Shown here: positions 27,157 through 35,466 of the stretch, one piece after another
Position numbering within the stretch: the stretch's first letter is position 1
How the letters are laid out: each line of letters opens with the position of its first letter
From: Anaerolineae bacterium
GTDB taxonomy: Bacteria; Chloroflexota; Anaerolineae; 4572-78; J111
Assembly: GCA_023151115.1 (NCBI GenBank)
Contig: JAKLJP010000008.1
Location: 62,001 to 126,000 of the forward strand
DNA length: 64,000 nucleotides
Direction of reading: 5' to 3'
Notes under the pieces: generated by a model
Told to the model about the DNA's origin: nothing
Databases searched by the model: none
What the model saw: the letters and a program-made list of their open reading frames with translations, nothing else
Made by a program: the position numbers and the translations under genes

Positions 27157-28872
27157 TTACTTGCCGCCATTTTTCATTCTCCCGCCCTTCGCCTGGGCAT
27201 TATTGGTTTTGTCTTTAGGTTTAGCCTTGTCGCGCTGGATATCGAGCTTGTTTTTAAACTCGGCCTGCTGCATCGAGCAATCCATATCCTTGTCGGCCTG
27301 TTCGTCGCCCATCTCGGCCTGCTGTTCGGCCATCTCCATCTGCCGCTCCTGCGCCTTTTGCTGGTCGGCTTCGATGCGCTCCATCTCCTCGGCCAGTTCG
27401 TCGGCCCCATCCATGCGGCGGATCGCCGTTTCCTGGCTGATGGTCGGAATGTTACCGGACAGGCGCTGCACCATTTCGCTGACTAGCTCCGTCCGGTCCT
27501 GTGGCAGCATCGGCGGCCAGTGGGTTTTATGACCGACCAGAATGGCCTCAATCGCTTCGGGCGAGGCGGCAAAGCCGATGCTCTCCACCGCGTTCAGATT
27601 CTGGCCAATGGCTCGCTTGGAGAGGGCCATGACGTAGGTCAGATACCCGATCTGCTTGAGCGCCAGCGAAGCGTTGAGCCGGTAGTGCGCCCCGACATTC
27701 GTCGCCGGCCACATCATATAGTGAAGCGTTAACGCGCTGCGCACACTGGCATCGGTCCGGCCGTAGCCCACATTGGGCATGTTGGTGTGCTCGCGGATCA
27801 ACTCCGGCAGTTTGTCAGCCACCAGGGCAATCATGGCCTCGGACAAATCCGCGCCTTCCAGCCGGCCAATTTCCGGCTCGATGCCGCTGCCGGGCTGGCC
27901 CATCCCCAAATCAATCCAGGCGTTGCGGGCTTGGTCGAACCCGGCCGCGCCTTTCGGCCGGCCTTTGACCCACGGCTGCTGGTGCATAGCGTCGGCCAAG
28001 CCTTCGTTGAGGTGCGCCAGGTTGTTGTTGAGTTCCTTCATCCCGCCCACGAGTCCGGGGACCAGGCTCTCTCCTTCAAACTCGCCCACTCTGAGGCGGG
28101 GGGCGTAGACGTAGGGGATGACCTTCACCCCTAGCACCGGATCAAGGAAAGGATTCGGGCCGCCCATTTTGGCTCCATCCGGCCAACTGCCAATTTCGCC
28201 GTCTACGGTAATCTCGTATTCGTTCTCGTCCCAATGTTCCTTGATCGTGCAAAATTCCCGCTCGGCATCTTTGAAAGGCGATGGAGTGACCCTATAGCGG
28301 GCGATGGCCGTTGGCCGGGGGACCTGGTGAATGACATCAATCGCCACCAGGCGGTTGTAGTCATTGCCATCCCAGACCGGGAAGCAGGCGCGCGGGTCCA
28401 CGCTGAAGTACCTGATCGGCCAGCGTTTACGGGTCGGCGTCCAGGCAACGTTCCAGTACATGCCGCCAAAAATTTGCTGAAAGAGGGCTTGCTCCAGCAG
28501 CAGCGTGTCGCCGCTGTTGAGGTGCCACATCATGTTGAGGTCGCGGGTGATTTCCTCACCCAGCGCCTTATCTACTCCGTAGGCGTTGGAGATGCCAAAG
28601 CGGACAATCCGATCCGTAAACTGGCCGAGTAACAAAGCCGCGTGATTGATCACCGCCGGGCGGACGATGTTTAGCTTCAGGGGATAGATATCCAGCCCAC
28701 CCGATTTCCGGTTGAGGCTGTAGCCTTTATAGTGCGCCCACCAGGAGTTATAATTGCCGTGAGTCTCACTCCAGTAGCCGTTGGGATGCTCCTCGGGAGC
28801 CAGCCTCAAGGGATGGTCGGCAAACAGTTCCAGGGGGACGACCTGGGTGTTGTAATCAATCGCGTGTGCCAT
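27157..28872 (-). CDS. Portal protein
   Basis: The start MAHAIDYNTQVV (28872) is preferred because further upstream the frame is hydrophobic and AT-rich; this gives 571 residues. The central region (SVDPRACFPVWDGND, VIHQVPRP, GMKELNNNLAHLNEGL) fits the wing and stem of portal proteins. A long Glu/Gln-rich helix forms the C-terminus (AEEMERIEADQQKAQERQ), as in the portal crown. It is followed by scaffold and coat protein genes. Confidence 0.75.
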   Translation of the reverse strand: MAHAIDYNTQVVPLELFADHPLRLAPEEHPNGYWSETHGNYNSWWAHYKGYSLNRKSGGLDIYPLKLNIVRPAVINHAALLLGQFTDRIVRFGISNAYGVDKALGEEITRDLNMMWHLNSGDTLLLEQALFQQIFGGMYWNVAWTPTRKRWPIRYFSVDPRACFPVWDGNDYNRLVAIDVIHQVPRPTAIARYRVTPSPFKDAEREFCTIKEHWDENEYEITVDGEIGSWPDGAKMGGPNPFLDPVLGVKVIPYVYAPRLRVGEFEGESLVPGLVGGMKELNNNLAHLNEGLADAMHQQPWVKGRPKGAAGFDQARNAWIDLGMGQPGSGIEPEIGRLEGADLSEAMIALVADKLPELIREHTNMPNVGYGRTDASVRSALTLHYMMWPATNVGAHYRLNASLALKQIGYLTYVMALSKRAIGQNLNAVESIGFAASPEAIEAILVGHKTHWPPMLPQDRTELVSEMVQRLSGNIPTISQETAIRRMDGADELAEEMERIEADQQKAQERQMEMAEQQAEMGDEQADKDMDCSMQQAEFKNKLDIQRDKAKPKDKTNNAQAKGGRMKNGGK

Positions 28873-28936
28873 ACCCCAAGCATAAAGAAAAAGAATTTGA
28901 AAAACCATACTTTTCCAGGTGGAAGGAGAAATCTCA

Positions 28937-29401
28937 ATGAAAGAAGCACTCATCTTAGGCTGTTCCGACCGTAAAAAAGGCTTCTCTGGCCCGGCCTGCC
29001 TCGTCTACGATGGCCCGCTGTGGAAAATCGTCAGAAATTCCCTGCCGCGGGTGGACTTATTTTGTCTGAGCGCCCTCCACGGGCTGATTCCCGCTGACCG
29101 GCGCATTGAACCTTACGATCTGCGCCTGGCGCAAAGCACGCTGACGATTCCCCAATTGGGGAATCAATGGATTGAGTTGGGGCTGAACAGCTACGTCAAT
29201 ATCTATACCTGCATGGGACAGGATTACGCCGCCCTTCTGGGCAAAGCCGCCGCTCACTACAGCCGGAGCGAGCGGATTTTTCGCATCGGCGAACCGGGCG
29301 ACGGCATCGGCCAGTTGGGTCAAAAGCTGCGGACCTGGTGCCGGCGCAAGCAGGGCGATGTCCCTAATTGGATTGCGCTATGCCTGAACGATGGGAACTA
29401 A
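28937..29401 (+). CDS. DUF6884-like protein
   Basis: The ATG at 28937 follows GGAAGGAGAAATCTC, so the 154-residue form is chosen. The pattern ILGCSDRKK...GPACLVYDGPLW...LFCLSALHGLIPADRRIEPYDLRL is that of a small family of unknown function found in phages and bacteria, with a conserved Cys-Ser near the N-terminus and an HGL...PYD motif. Residues TIPQLGN are encoded by a copy of the TTCCCCAATTGGGGAA palindrome. It is the first gene of a plus-strand operon, divergent from the portal gene. Confidence 0.6.
   Translation: MKEALILGCSDRKKGFSGPACLVYDGPLWKIVRNSLPRVDLFCLSALHGLIPADRRIEPYDLRLAQSTLTIPQLGNQWIELGLNSYVNIYTCMGQDYAALLGKAAAHYSRSERIFRIGEPGDGIGQLGQKLRTWCRRKQGDVPNWIALCLNDGN
29148..29163. repeat. 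Palindrome TTCCCCAATTGGGGAA in coding sequence
   Basis: Encodes IPQLGN inside the DUF6884-like gene. Confidence 0.9.
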
Positions 29402-29721
29402 TCCCGCCGCCGCAGACGCGAAAGCGCACCAAAGACAGCCAGGTGAGCTACAGCAACCTGACGGGGTGGGTCAATGCTTGGTACGGAATTAAGAACCGCA
29501 AGGCCGCCAGTGACAAGTACACTGTCGAAGAAAACCACCTGAAAGGACTCCCGCCCACCTACATCACCGCCTGCACCAACCTCAAGGTGCTGCGCGAAGC
29601 AGCCGAAATTATCAAAGAAAATCGCCCTCCTCGTGGCCAGCGGGGAGGGCATTTTACTACCCAAATCCTGGTCGAATTGAACAATCAAATCGCCCGGGTC
29701 AAACAGGAGAAAGGAATATGA
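29380..29721 (+). CDS. Hypothetical protein
   Basis: The start MPERWELIPPPQTRKR (29380) overlaps the end of the preceding gene by 22 bases, and its own stop overlaps the start of the next gene by 4 bases. The 113-residue product is basic with a mixed helical composition. A hairpin-forming stretch (GCCCTCC...GGAGGGC, 29625-29649) lies within the coding sequence. The function is unknown; the operon overlaps support a real gene. Confidence 0.6.
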   Translation: MPERWELIPPPQTRKRTKDSQVSYSNLTGWVNAWYGIKNRKAASDKYTVEENHLKGLPPTYITACTNLKVLREAAEIIKENRPPRGQRGGHFTTQILVELNNQIARVKQEKGI

Positions 29722-30242
29722 TTGACCAGAAATATCGGGACGAACGGGCCAACCTGGCCCTCATGTGGGGTTGCAACTTTATCCAGTTTACCGTTCTGCT
29801 GCTGATCCAGGCCAAGGACGGCCAAATCGAATATGACGACCCTGACTATCACGCCCTGACCGGCCAGCCGGGGCAGACCCTGCGAGCGATGGTCGAACGC
29901 GGTTGGCTCTACGGCCCCGACCGCAAGGAGAAGCCACGCGCCCGGCCCTGGAGTATCTCACCGGCGGGCCGGAGGCTGCTGCATAATATCAAGATCGGCC
30001 TGCGTCCGCCGGATAAGCTGAGTCCTACTCAGTATCAGGCCCTGCTTCGCTGTGACAGAGGCCAGCCCAGCGGCGTAAGGGTGGGCACGCTGACCACCCT
30101 GGTTAGGTGGGGCTATATTTACGGTGCTGGGGCCGGTCCAGGCCAGGCCGGCCGGCTGACCCCGCTGGGGCAGGAGGCTTACCAGGAACTCCTGATCTGG
30201 GAAGCCAGAAATGAGGAGGCCGCGAACCGGGCGGGGTCATGA
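29718..30242 (+). CDS. Hypothetical protein, two winged-helix-like repeats
   Basis: The 174-residue protein contains two similar segments: the first ends in GWLYGPDRKEKPRARPWSIS, the second is LLRCDRGQPSGVRVGTLTTL and then WGYIYG. Each looks like a helix-turn-helix with a wing (…LTPLGQEAY). This suggests DNA binding, but there is no family match. Both ends overlap neighbouring genes by 4 bases. Confidence 0.6.
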   Translation: MIDQKYRDERANLALMWGCNFIQFTVLLLIQAKDGQIEYDDPDYHALTGQPGQTLRAMVERGWLYGPDRKEKPRARPWSISPAGRRLLHNIKIGLRPPDKLSPTQYQALLRCDRGQPSGVRVGTLTTLVRWGYIYGAGAGPGQAGRLTPLGQEAYQELLIWEARNEEAANRAGS

Positions 30243-30490
30243 AAACCCTGTATTTGATCCTCTGCCCCTCGCTTCAGGAAATCTATGTTATCATCGCTGA
30301 GACAGATGAAGCAGCATGGCAGGTAGTCAAAGACAACTGGTGCGCTTGGCCGGGCCAGGAGCATTTCAAGCTCAGAAAATACGAACTGGGGCTGCGCTGC
30401 ATCGGCAAGGAAGATATGGGGCCGGAGCTGCTGACCACGCTCGACCTGGATGGCATTGTCTATCGTGAAGAATACGAGCAGGAGGCTTAA
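30239..30490 (+). CDS. Small hypothetical protein
   Basis: The 83-residue acidic product (MKTLYLILCPSLQEIYVI...) starts within the stop of the previous gene (ATGA). It has an alpha-beta pattern and ends in an acidic helix (YREEYEQEA). The end of the gene supplies the GCAGGAGG binding site for the next gene. The function is unknown. Confidence 0.6.
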   Translation: MKTLYLILCPSLQEIYVIIAETDEAAWQVVKDNWCAWPGQEHFKLRKYELGLRCIGKEDMGPELLTTLDLDGIVYREEYEQEA

Positions 30491-30494
30491 ATGA

Positions 30495-31010
30495 ATGTTG
30501 CCCCGCTGGCTGGAGTACCAATGCAACCTCGACGATTTAGACGACCTTATGGGCGGCAGCGATCCAACGGTCAGCGCCGACTACTTAGAGTGGTCGTACT
30601 TCACCCAGGAAGGGTGGGCCGACCCGGACACCGATCCGGAGGCGTGGGCCTTAGACATTATCGCCGCAAATCCTGGCCTGTGGGTCGCGGAACTGTGCCG
30701 TATCAAGCACGATCTCGCCAGCACCCCGGCCAATATCGCCTACTGCGGCCTGTGCGCCGAGTACGCCAATCCACGCAAGCGCCGCCGGGCGGCCCGGTTA
30801 GGGCCATCCCTACCGGGGTTCGAGTCTGGGCAGTACCAGCTTCACCCACCCTGTAGCAGCCAGGCTCTCACCTGGCTCAGAAAACTCACCTACCGCCTCG
30901 AAAGAGGCGGTTTTTTATTACGCAAACGCGAGCGCATCCCCGATCACCACCAGCCGAGGGGCTGGGATTGGGGAACGCGCCTATACCCCTTCCAGGAGCA
31001 ACAAAAATGA
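30495..31010 (+). CDS. Hypothetical protein whose frame runs through a terminator
   Basis: The first 100 residues (MLPRWLEYQCNLDDLDDLMG...) have the acidic composition of neighbouring genes, and GGAGG lies 9 bases upstream. The ATG at 30491 opens another frame whose product is Arg/Pro-rich, as expected of a shadow. The last 70 residues are translated from a hairpin at 30795-30822 and a clear intrinsic terminator at 30893-30917. The original stop may therefore have been lost, or the gene may be shorter in function. The product is of unknown function. Confidence 0.5.
   Translation: MLPRWLEYQCNLDDLDDLMGGSDPTVSADYLEWSYFTQEGWADPDTDPEAWALDIIAANPGLWVAELCRIKHDLASTPANIAYCGLCAEYANPRKRRRAARLGPSLPGFESGQYQLHPPCSSQALTWLRKLTYRLERGGFLLRKRERIPDHHQPRGWDWGTRLYPFQEQQK
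30893..30917 (+). terminator. Intrinsic terminator inside the end of a reading frame
   Basis: The stem CCGCCTC / GAGGCGG with a GAAA tetraloop is followed by TTTTTT. It would end the accessory operon that begins at 28937. Confidence 0.8.
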
Positions 31011-31327
31011 TCCCTATTTCAACACTCGCCCCCCTTCGGGTAATGATACAGTCGCGGAAAACAGGGCTGTGACGACCGAGGATCTGCCGTTCAGCGATCC
31101 CCCCGAAGGGGAGCAGAGCTGGCCACCGGAGGGAGCGCCGGTCAAGAGGTTTTCCCCAATTGGGGAAAAATCGCCCTAAATTCGATTCGCATATTAATTT
31201 ACTTATCAGCAGGGGAGGGCCGTCCAAACTCCGTTTTGTTACCTAGATTATCTACGTAGGTTCATATTACGGGACTTATCGGAACCAAAACGGGGCGAGG
31301 CCCGGCGCTCCCCTACCGGAGTGAGCT
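31011..31327. other. Intergenic region with a palindrome and a structured leader
   Basis: These 317 bases carry no convincing gene. They hold one TTCCCCAATTGGGGAA copy (31152-31167). There are also nested inverted repeats, CCGTTTTG (31231-31238) with CAAAACGG (31286-31293), enclosing ACCTA (31241-31245) with TAGGT (31257-31261). These could form a structured RNA leader for the gene at 31328. Confidence 0.4.
31152..31167. repeat. Palindrome TTCCCCAATTGGGGAA
   Basis: In the 31.0-31.3 kb intergenic region. Confidence 0.9.
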
Positions 31328-31705
31328 ATGTCTGAATTTGCTCCCCTGTACAGCAGCGGGGACGCAATTTATTTCCGCTACGTCCCTTACGACTACATCA
31401 ACCCCCACACTGGCGAGTTGATCGTCCAGACGCCGGAGATCCCGGCGACGATCCTCAGTATCGCCCACAACTTCAGCCACGAGATTGAGATTGGCCCGGG
31501 CTGCTATCTGCCGCGGGTGCTGCGCACGGATTGGGTGGGGTTTTTCTACTTCGTTCAAATTGACCAGGAGGAGGCGGCCCTGGGCGGCCTGGACCTGCGC
31601 TATCCCGACTGGAAAGACAAGCAAGAGGTCATCCACCAGGGCGCGCCACTCAGCTCCGAGGTCATCAAGGAAAATCAAATCACGAATGGAAGGATTGCTT
31701 TTTAA
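31328..31705 (+). CDS. Hypothetical protein
   Basis: The 125-residue protein starts MSEFAPLYSSGDAIYFR with a GGAG-containing site (CCGGAGTGAGCT) before the ATG. It has a beta-rich N-terminal half (DAIYFRYVPYDYI...TILSIAHNF) like an SH3 or Tudor-type barrel, and a helical end. Its stop shares one base with the next start (TAATG). No family is recognised. Confidence 0.6.
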   Translation: MSEFAPLYSSGDAIYFRYVPYDYINPHTGELIVQTPEIPATILSIAHNFSHEIEIGPGCYLPRVLRTDWVGFFYFVQIDQEEAALGGLDLRYPDWKDKQEVIHQGAPLSSEVIKENQITNGRIAF

Positions 31706-32517
31706 TGGCTACACCCGACGATATCTACAGTCTTGAAGTTCCCACCGAAGGGTGGGCTTTTTTACGCAATGGCTTTATCAATTGGCTGACCAAAATCACC
31801 TTGGTGACATCGCCCTCGGCCGGCGCCGGCACGGTCGTCGAAATCCACGTGCATCACCAGCGCGGCCGGGCCACCGGCCACATCACCGTTCAGGCCAGCG
31901 CCTTCGAGTCCCTGGTCATCCAGTGGCTCAAGCGGCGTGGCTACCAGGTGCTCAAACCGGAAGGCATCAAGGTGGAGCTGCGCAACCTGCTGCAAAGCTG
32001 CTACGACCTGCTGGAATGTCCCCAGTTCATTGACGACGATCCAGAGTGGCGTGAGGCGGCGGTGAATGAAATCGCGGCCTACCTGGCCGATCATCCCGTC
32101 ACTGGCTACTGTCCGGCGCACAGCGGCGAGGTTTCCGGCGAGGATGAGCTAACTAGCCTGGCCGATCACGGCAAATGTATCGCCTGTCATAAAGCCTGGC
32201 AGCTCAAGGACGCGCCCAACTTCAGGGCCTGGATCAACGAACTGCTGAGCGACTCGACACTCAAACCGTGCCAGGAAGTGCGGATTTATATCTCCGACGA
32301 CCTGGTGGACGGCTGCTACACGCTGGACCTGGAGTCGGACCCCAACACCATCGCCGCCACCTGGTTCACCGACACTTTCCACAAGGAACAAGCCCAGGTG
32401 CTGGCCGACGAACTGGACGAAGTTCTGGCCGAGATGGGTTTTGATGTCCTGCTAGACTGGCCGGAGCTACTCCCAGACGAAGGCGCACACAGCGAGGAGA
32501 ATAGCAAAGGTGAGTAA
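31705..32517 (+). CDS. Hypothetical protein with a possible zinc site
   Basis: The 270-residue product starts at a TAATG junction with the previous gene. A region at about residues 134-165 has the spaced pairs YCPAH and CIACH, which could bind zinc. The N-terminal part has a strand-rich pattern (GTVVEIHVHHQRGRATGHIT), and the C-terminus is acidic. It ends 6 bases before the convergent stop of the terminase gene. The function is unknown. Confidence 0.6.
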   Translation: MATPDDIYSLEVPTEGWAFLRNGFINWLTKITLVTSPSAGAGTVVEIHVHHQRGRATGHITVQASAFESLVIQWLKRRGYQVLKPEGIKVELRNLLQSCYDLLECPQFIDDDPEWREAAVNEIAAYLADHPVTGYCPAHSGEVSGEDELTSLADHGKCIACHKAWQLKDAPNFRAWINELLSDSTLKPCQEVRIYISDDLVDGCYTLDLESDPNTIAATWFTDTFHKEQAQVLADELDEVLAEMGFDVLLDWPELLPDEGAHSEENSKGE

Positions 32518-32522
32518 AGTCA

Positions 32523-34079
32523 TCATGGGATAAGCAGACCTGCGGTGCGGGGCGTTAGCACCTGGCTGCGCACATCACGCGCCGAGGACATCTGCACCGG
32601 CGTGTCCGGCTGGTGTTCCTCGGCGTAATCTTCCCACTGGTACATTCTCAGAAAGTAGGCGGCCATCATCAGCACAGCTACGATGTCTTGGGGCAGCTTG
32701 TTATCTTCAGCCAGTTTGTAGGTCAAGAGTTGTCCCCGTATCCCCTGGATGTAAGGCCAGCGGATTAACTGCCGCTCGACCAGGCGCATGGCCGCAACGA
32801 GCATCCCTTTTTTATCCCCACTGAAGTTCATCCCGGTAGCGGCGATTCCCCGGTCCAGCAGCACCTGCTCATTCCAAAGTTTCTGCGTCCCGGTGCTGTC
32901 TATGAGCGAGTCCAGCGGCCGGTACTTGCGGTAAGCGTACTCGTAAGCTGCCAAAAAGTTGTCGTAGGCGCCATGGCCGTAAACCCACTTAAAATAGACC
33001 AAGGTAGCCCTTTTCTTGGGGAAGTCGGTAATGTCCAGCACCCAGATCACGCCGGCATTGCGCCGGGGCGGGTTGTCTGAACCAGGATCGCCGATGAGCA
33101 GATAGTTGCGCCCCTTTCTGGCCTCGCTGGGCATCTCCCAGTGGACACAGCCTGCACCGGGATTCTCCTCATAAGCCCAATCGGGCGTAGGAACTTCCTT
33201 CTCTAACAGATGGTACTGAGCGTGCCGATTGAGACTCCAATCTTCGCAGGCTGAAACGGAATTGACGTGAAAATGCTCCCCGCTGCCTTCCGGCTTCTTC
33301 CCTTCTAACATCATCTCCCACTGGTCTTTAGGAATGACCAGCTTGAACGAATCAATGTCCTCTTTAGAGAGGTTATCCTCGCTCTTGATGACCATCGAGA
33401 GGAAATACTCCGGCTGTTCAAACATCCGATCCATTCTCTCCCACAGCCAGGGCGGGGCGACTTCGTAGTTGGCCGTGATGCAGGACAGCCGGCGCTGCCG
33501 GGGCCGCTCGCGGCCGTTCTTCATACTGACTGTGCCACGCAAGCGGGAGATGAGCATCGTCAGCAGCCACGAGCCGTCAATCAACACCCCGCACTCGTCC
33601 ACATTGGCCGCGTCCAGACTAACCCCTTGAATCCGCTCGGCGTCATCAGCGGCGCTCATAAACCAGAGGGTTGATTCGCCGATGCCGTTGTGCTTCAAAA
33701 TGATCCGAGGATAGGGCCGCTCAGCGTACTTGTAGATGAACTTCTCAAAGGGCTTATCCGCCGCTTCGGCCAGGATGGCCCGATATTGCAGGGTTGATTG
33801 CCAGGCAGTAGGGGCCACGTTCATATACTCGTAGCCGGGGGTCATGGCAGCAAACGCCGCATAGGATAGGCCCGCACCCACTGTTTTGCCGCTGCCCACA
33901 CCCCCGACGCACGTTAACTGGGTCTGCCGGGCGTGGTGCCAGTAGAACTGCCATTCCCGCAGCTCACGCCCGCCAAAGTAGTATTTGATAAACCAGTTGA
34001 TCCCGATGCCATCGGCGGGATTACAGGCGCGTTTGAAGATTTCGATGTCAGCGGGAGTCAACTGGTAAGGTCGAGCCAT
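32523..34079 (-). CDS. terL: Terminase large subunit
   Basis: The 518-residue protein has the packaging ATPase motifs: Walker A GGVGSGKT at residues 59-66 and Walker B AANVDECG around 158-164. These are followed by the RNase H-fold nuclease motifs LIGDPGSD, DSTGTQ and the late acidic segment LPQDIV. The order and length are typical. It drives DNA into the procapsid through the portal and cuts the concatemer. It lies on the structural-gene strand but is separated from the portal by a plus-strand operon. Confidence 0.92.
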   Translation of the reverse strand: MARPYQLTPADIEIFKRACNPADGIGINWFIKYYFGGRELREWQFYWHHARQTQLTCVGGVGSGKTVGAGLSYAAFAAMTPGYEYMNVAPTAWQSTLQYRAILAEAADKPFEKFIYKYAERPYPRIILKHNGIGESTLWFMSAADDAERIQGVSLDAANVDECGVLIDGSWLLTMLISRLRGTVSMKNGRERPRQRRLSCITANYEVAPPWLWERMDRMFEQPEYFLSMVIKSEDNLSKEDIDSFKLVIPKDQWEMMLEGKKPEGSGEHFHVNSVSACEDWSLNRHAQYHLLEKEVPTPDWAYEENPGAGCVHWEMPSEARKGRNYLLIGDPGSDNPPRRNAGVIWVLDITDFPKKRATLVYFKWVYGHGAYDNFLAAYEYAYRKYRPLDSLIDSTGTQKLWNEQVLLDRGIAATGMNFSGDKKGMLVAAMRLVERQLIRWPYIQGIRGQLLTYKLAEDNKLPQDIVAVLMMAAYFLRMYQWEDYAEEHQPDTPVQMSSARDVRSQVLTPRTAGLLIP

Positions 34080-34082
34080 AGT

Positions 34083-34183
34083 CGGGTGTTGGGGGTCAGG
34101 TGTTGGGGGTTAGGTATCAGGTGATGGGATTCCCCAATTGGGGAAAATCCAACACCCAACCCCTATCACCCATCCCCCTGCCT
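34083..34183. repeat. GGGGTTGGGGGT hairpin repeat, copy 3
   Basis: Arms around a TTCCCCAATTGGGGAA copy, between terL and the gene upstream of it. Confidence 0.7.
34130..34145. repeat. Palindrome TTCCCCAATTGGGGAA
   Basis: At the centre of a GGGGTTGGGGGT hairpin repeat upstream of terL. Confidence 0.9.
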
Positions 34184-34184
34184 T

Positions 34185-34616
34185 TCACAGATAAAAGCGC
34201 TGCCGGTCGGGTTTCAGGCCAGTGGTGGCGGCCAGATAGCTGAAGGTGGCTACTTCTTTGTCCTTCTTCCACTGGACGAGTTGGCTGATCAGTTGATAGG
34301 CCAGGGTATCGGCCAACTGGCCCCAGCGGGCCGGACCCACCCCCAGGACCTCGTTAGGGTCGTAATGACCTTCAAACTGCAGCAGTTCCTGGTGGTAGGT
34401 CCCATCTTTGCGATAGGAGGCCAGCACCACCAGGCTGCAAGCGCACTCATTGCATTCCAGGGAGATCAAAGCCGGGACCTGGGCATCGAGGCAGAGCCGG
34501 CCGCGAGCGGCCAGTTCTAGCCCGCCAAACAGGCGCAGTGTGGCGTAGTGACACGCCTGTTCAGTCAGCAGTTGCAGGTAGCTCTGCAAGGTGCGGGAAA
34601 CGTTTTGCCTAGGCAC
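34185..34616 (-). CDS. Hypothetical protein next to the terminase
   Basis: The 143-residue protein has a group of cysteines (LECNECACSL) in the middle that may bind a metal. It overlaps the upstream small gene by 8 bases, so the three genes before terL form one unit. The position just before terL is where a small terminase subunit is often found, but no helix-turn-helix is evident. The function is unknown. Confidence 0.55.
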   Translation of the reverse strand: MPRQNVSRTLQSYLQLLTEQACHYATLRLFGGLELAARGRLCLDAQVPALISLECNECACSLVVLASYRKDGTYHQELLQFEGHYDPNEVLGVGPARWGQLADTLAYQLISQLVQWKKDKEVATFSYLAATTGLKPDRQRFYL

Positions 34617-34926
34617 TCTTGGCTGCCTTCTTCTTGGCTGAGGCGGGTGCAGCCGGTTCGGTTTCGGTTGCCACGCCGATGATCGGCTGGCCGTACTTCT
34701 CCGGATTCACTTCGGCCAGCTTGACCAGCAGTTCGGCCCGTTTCGCATCTAGCGGGCGCAGTGCATCCTTGACCCGGGCCAGTTCGGCCAGCAGTACCAG
34801 CTCAGGGCTATCGCCCATAAAAATCGTGCCATCGGCCATGCGGTCGCCGGGCTTCAGTCGGGGCCGCTCTTTGGTGGGATCGCCCTGCGGCCCCCACATC
34901 GTTTGGTCAGAGTAAAAAGGCAGCAT
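34609..34926 (-). CDS. Small hypothetical protein, Ala/Lys-rich end
   Basis: The 105-residue product has a central helix (LVLLAELARVKDALRPLDAK) and a C-terminal Pro/Ala/Lys tail (APASAKKKAAKSA). Its start overlaps the preceding stop in a TAATG junction. It is possibly a packaging or head-associated accessory protein, judged by neighbourhood only. Confidence 0.5.
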   Translation of the reverse strand: MLPFYSDQTMWGPQGDPTKERPRLKPGDRMADGTIFMGDSPELVLLAELARVKDALRPLDAKRAELLVKLAEVNPEKYGQPIIGVATETEPAAPASAKKKAAKSA

Positions 34927-35324
34927 TATCTATCCCCCCAAACGACAAATTCCACTTTGCCGGTTCGCGTGTCGTCTTTGCTGATTTTGATGGTCTGCAT
35001 CTCGGCCTGGGCAATCGCCATATTGCCCTCGGCCATCTGGATCGGCGTGGCCGCGCCATCAATGACCAGCTCCAGGTTAATCTCGCTCTGGAGGGCAATG
35101 CCGCGAATGGTCGAAAGGCCCACCACAAACGGGTCCACAATGGCCGGAGTGGTCACGTTGGTCCCCTTCACACATAGGGTGAAACTGCTGGACCCCGCAT
35201 CCAGCCAGTAATCGCCTTCCACCTTGCCGGTGATCTCGTAGCTAGAGATAAATTCCCGGTCCACGACGGTCGCGCCGCCGTCCACAATCTTGATCGTTGA
35301 TGCAACTTCAACAGTGATAGCCAT
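34926..35324 (-). CDS. Beta-rich hypothetical protein, possible virion decoration
   Basis: The 132-residue product is Thr/Val-rich with alternating strands (MAITVEVASTIKIVDGG...) and contains ATPIQMAEGNMAIAQA. This composition is typical of small virion proteins, but there is no diagnostic motif. It is the first gene of a minus-strand unit leading to terL and is preceded by a GGGAGTAGG hairpin repeat. Confidence 0.5.
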   Translation of the reverse strand: MAITVEVASTIKIVDGGATVVDREFISSYEITGKVEGDYWLDAGSSSFTLCVKGTNVTTPAIVDPFVVGLSTIRGIALQSEINLELVIDGAATPIQMAEGNMAIAQAEMQTIKISKDDTRTGKVEFVVWGDR

Positions 35325-35344
35325 AAAGCAGTTCCTTTCGTGAA

Positions 35345-35416
35345 TAGGGAGTAGGCAGTAGGGAGTAAGAAGTAAGGGTTTTCCCCCCTACTCCCTACTG
35401 CCTACTTCCTACTCCT
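35345..35416. repeat. GGGAGTAGG hairpin repeat, copy 2
   Basis: Lies in the divergent region between 34926-35324 and the methyltransferase gene. Confidence 0.75.
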
Positions 35417-35466
35417 GTTTTTTTACCACTCTAAGCCAAAAATTTTTGAAAATTAAGGAGATACCT

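Noticed and set aside
30765..30840. tRNA-like stretch with GGTTCGAGTC and a terminal ACCA
   Set aside because: The T-stem does not pair, and no matching 5' acceptor strand (GGTACTG-like) is present.
30491..30856. Alternative frame starting MNVAPLAGVPMQ
   Set aside because: The product is Arg/Pro-rich as expected of an out-of-frame shadow, while the frame at 30495 has the acidic composition of its neighbours.
31069..31179. GTG-initiated frame of 36 codons, VTTEDLPFSDPPEGEQ...
   Set aside because: Composition is protein-like, but there is no ribosome binding site, and it includes the palindrome repeat; not enough support to call a gene.
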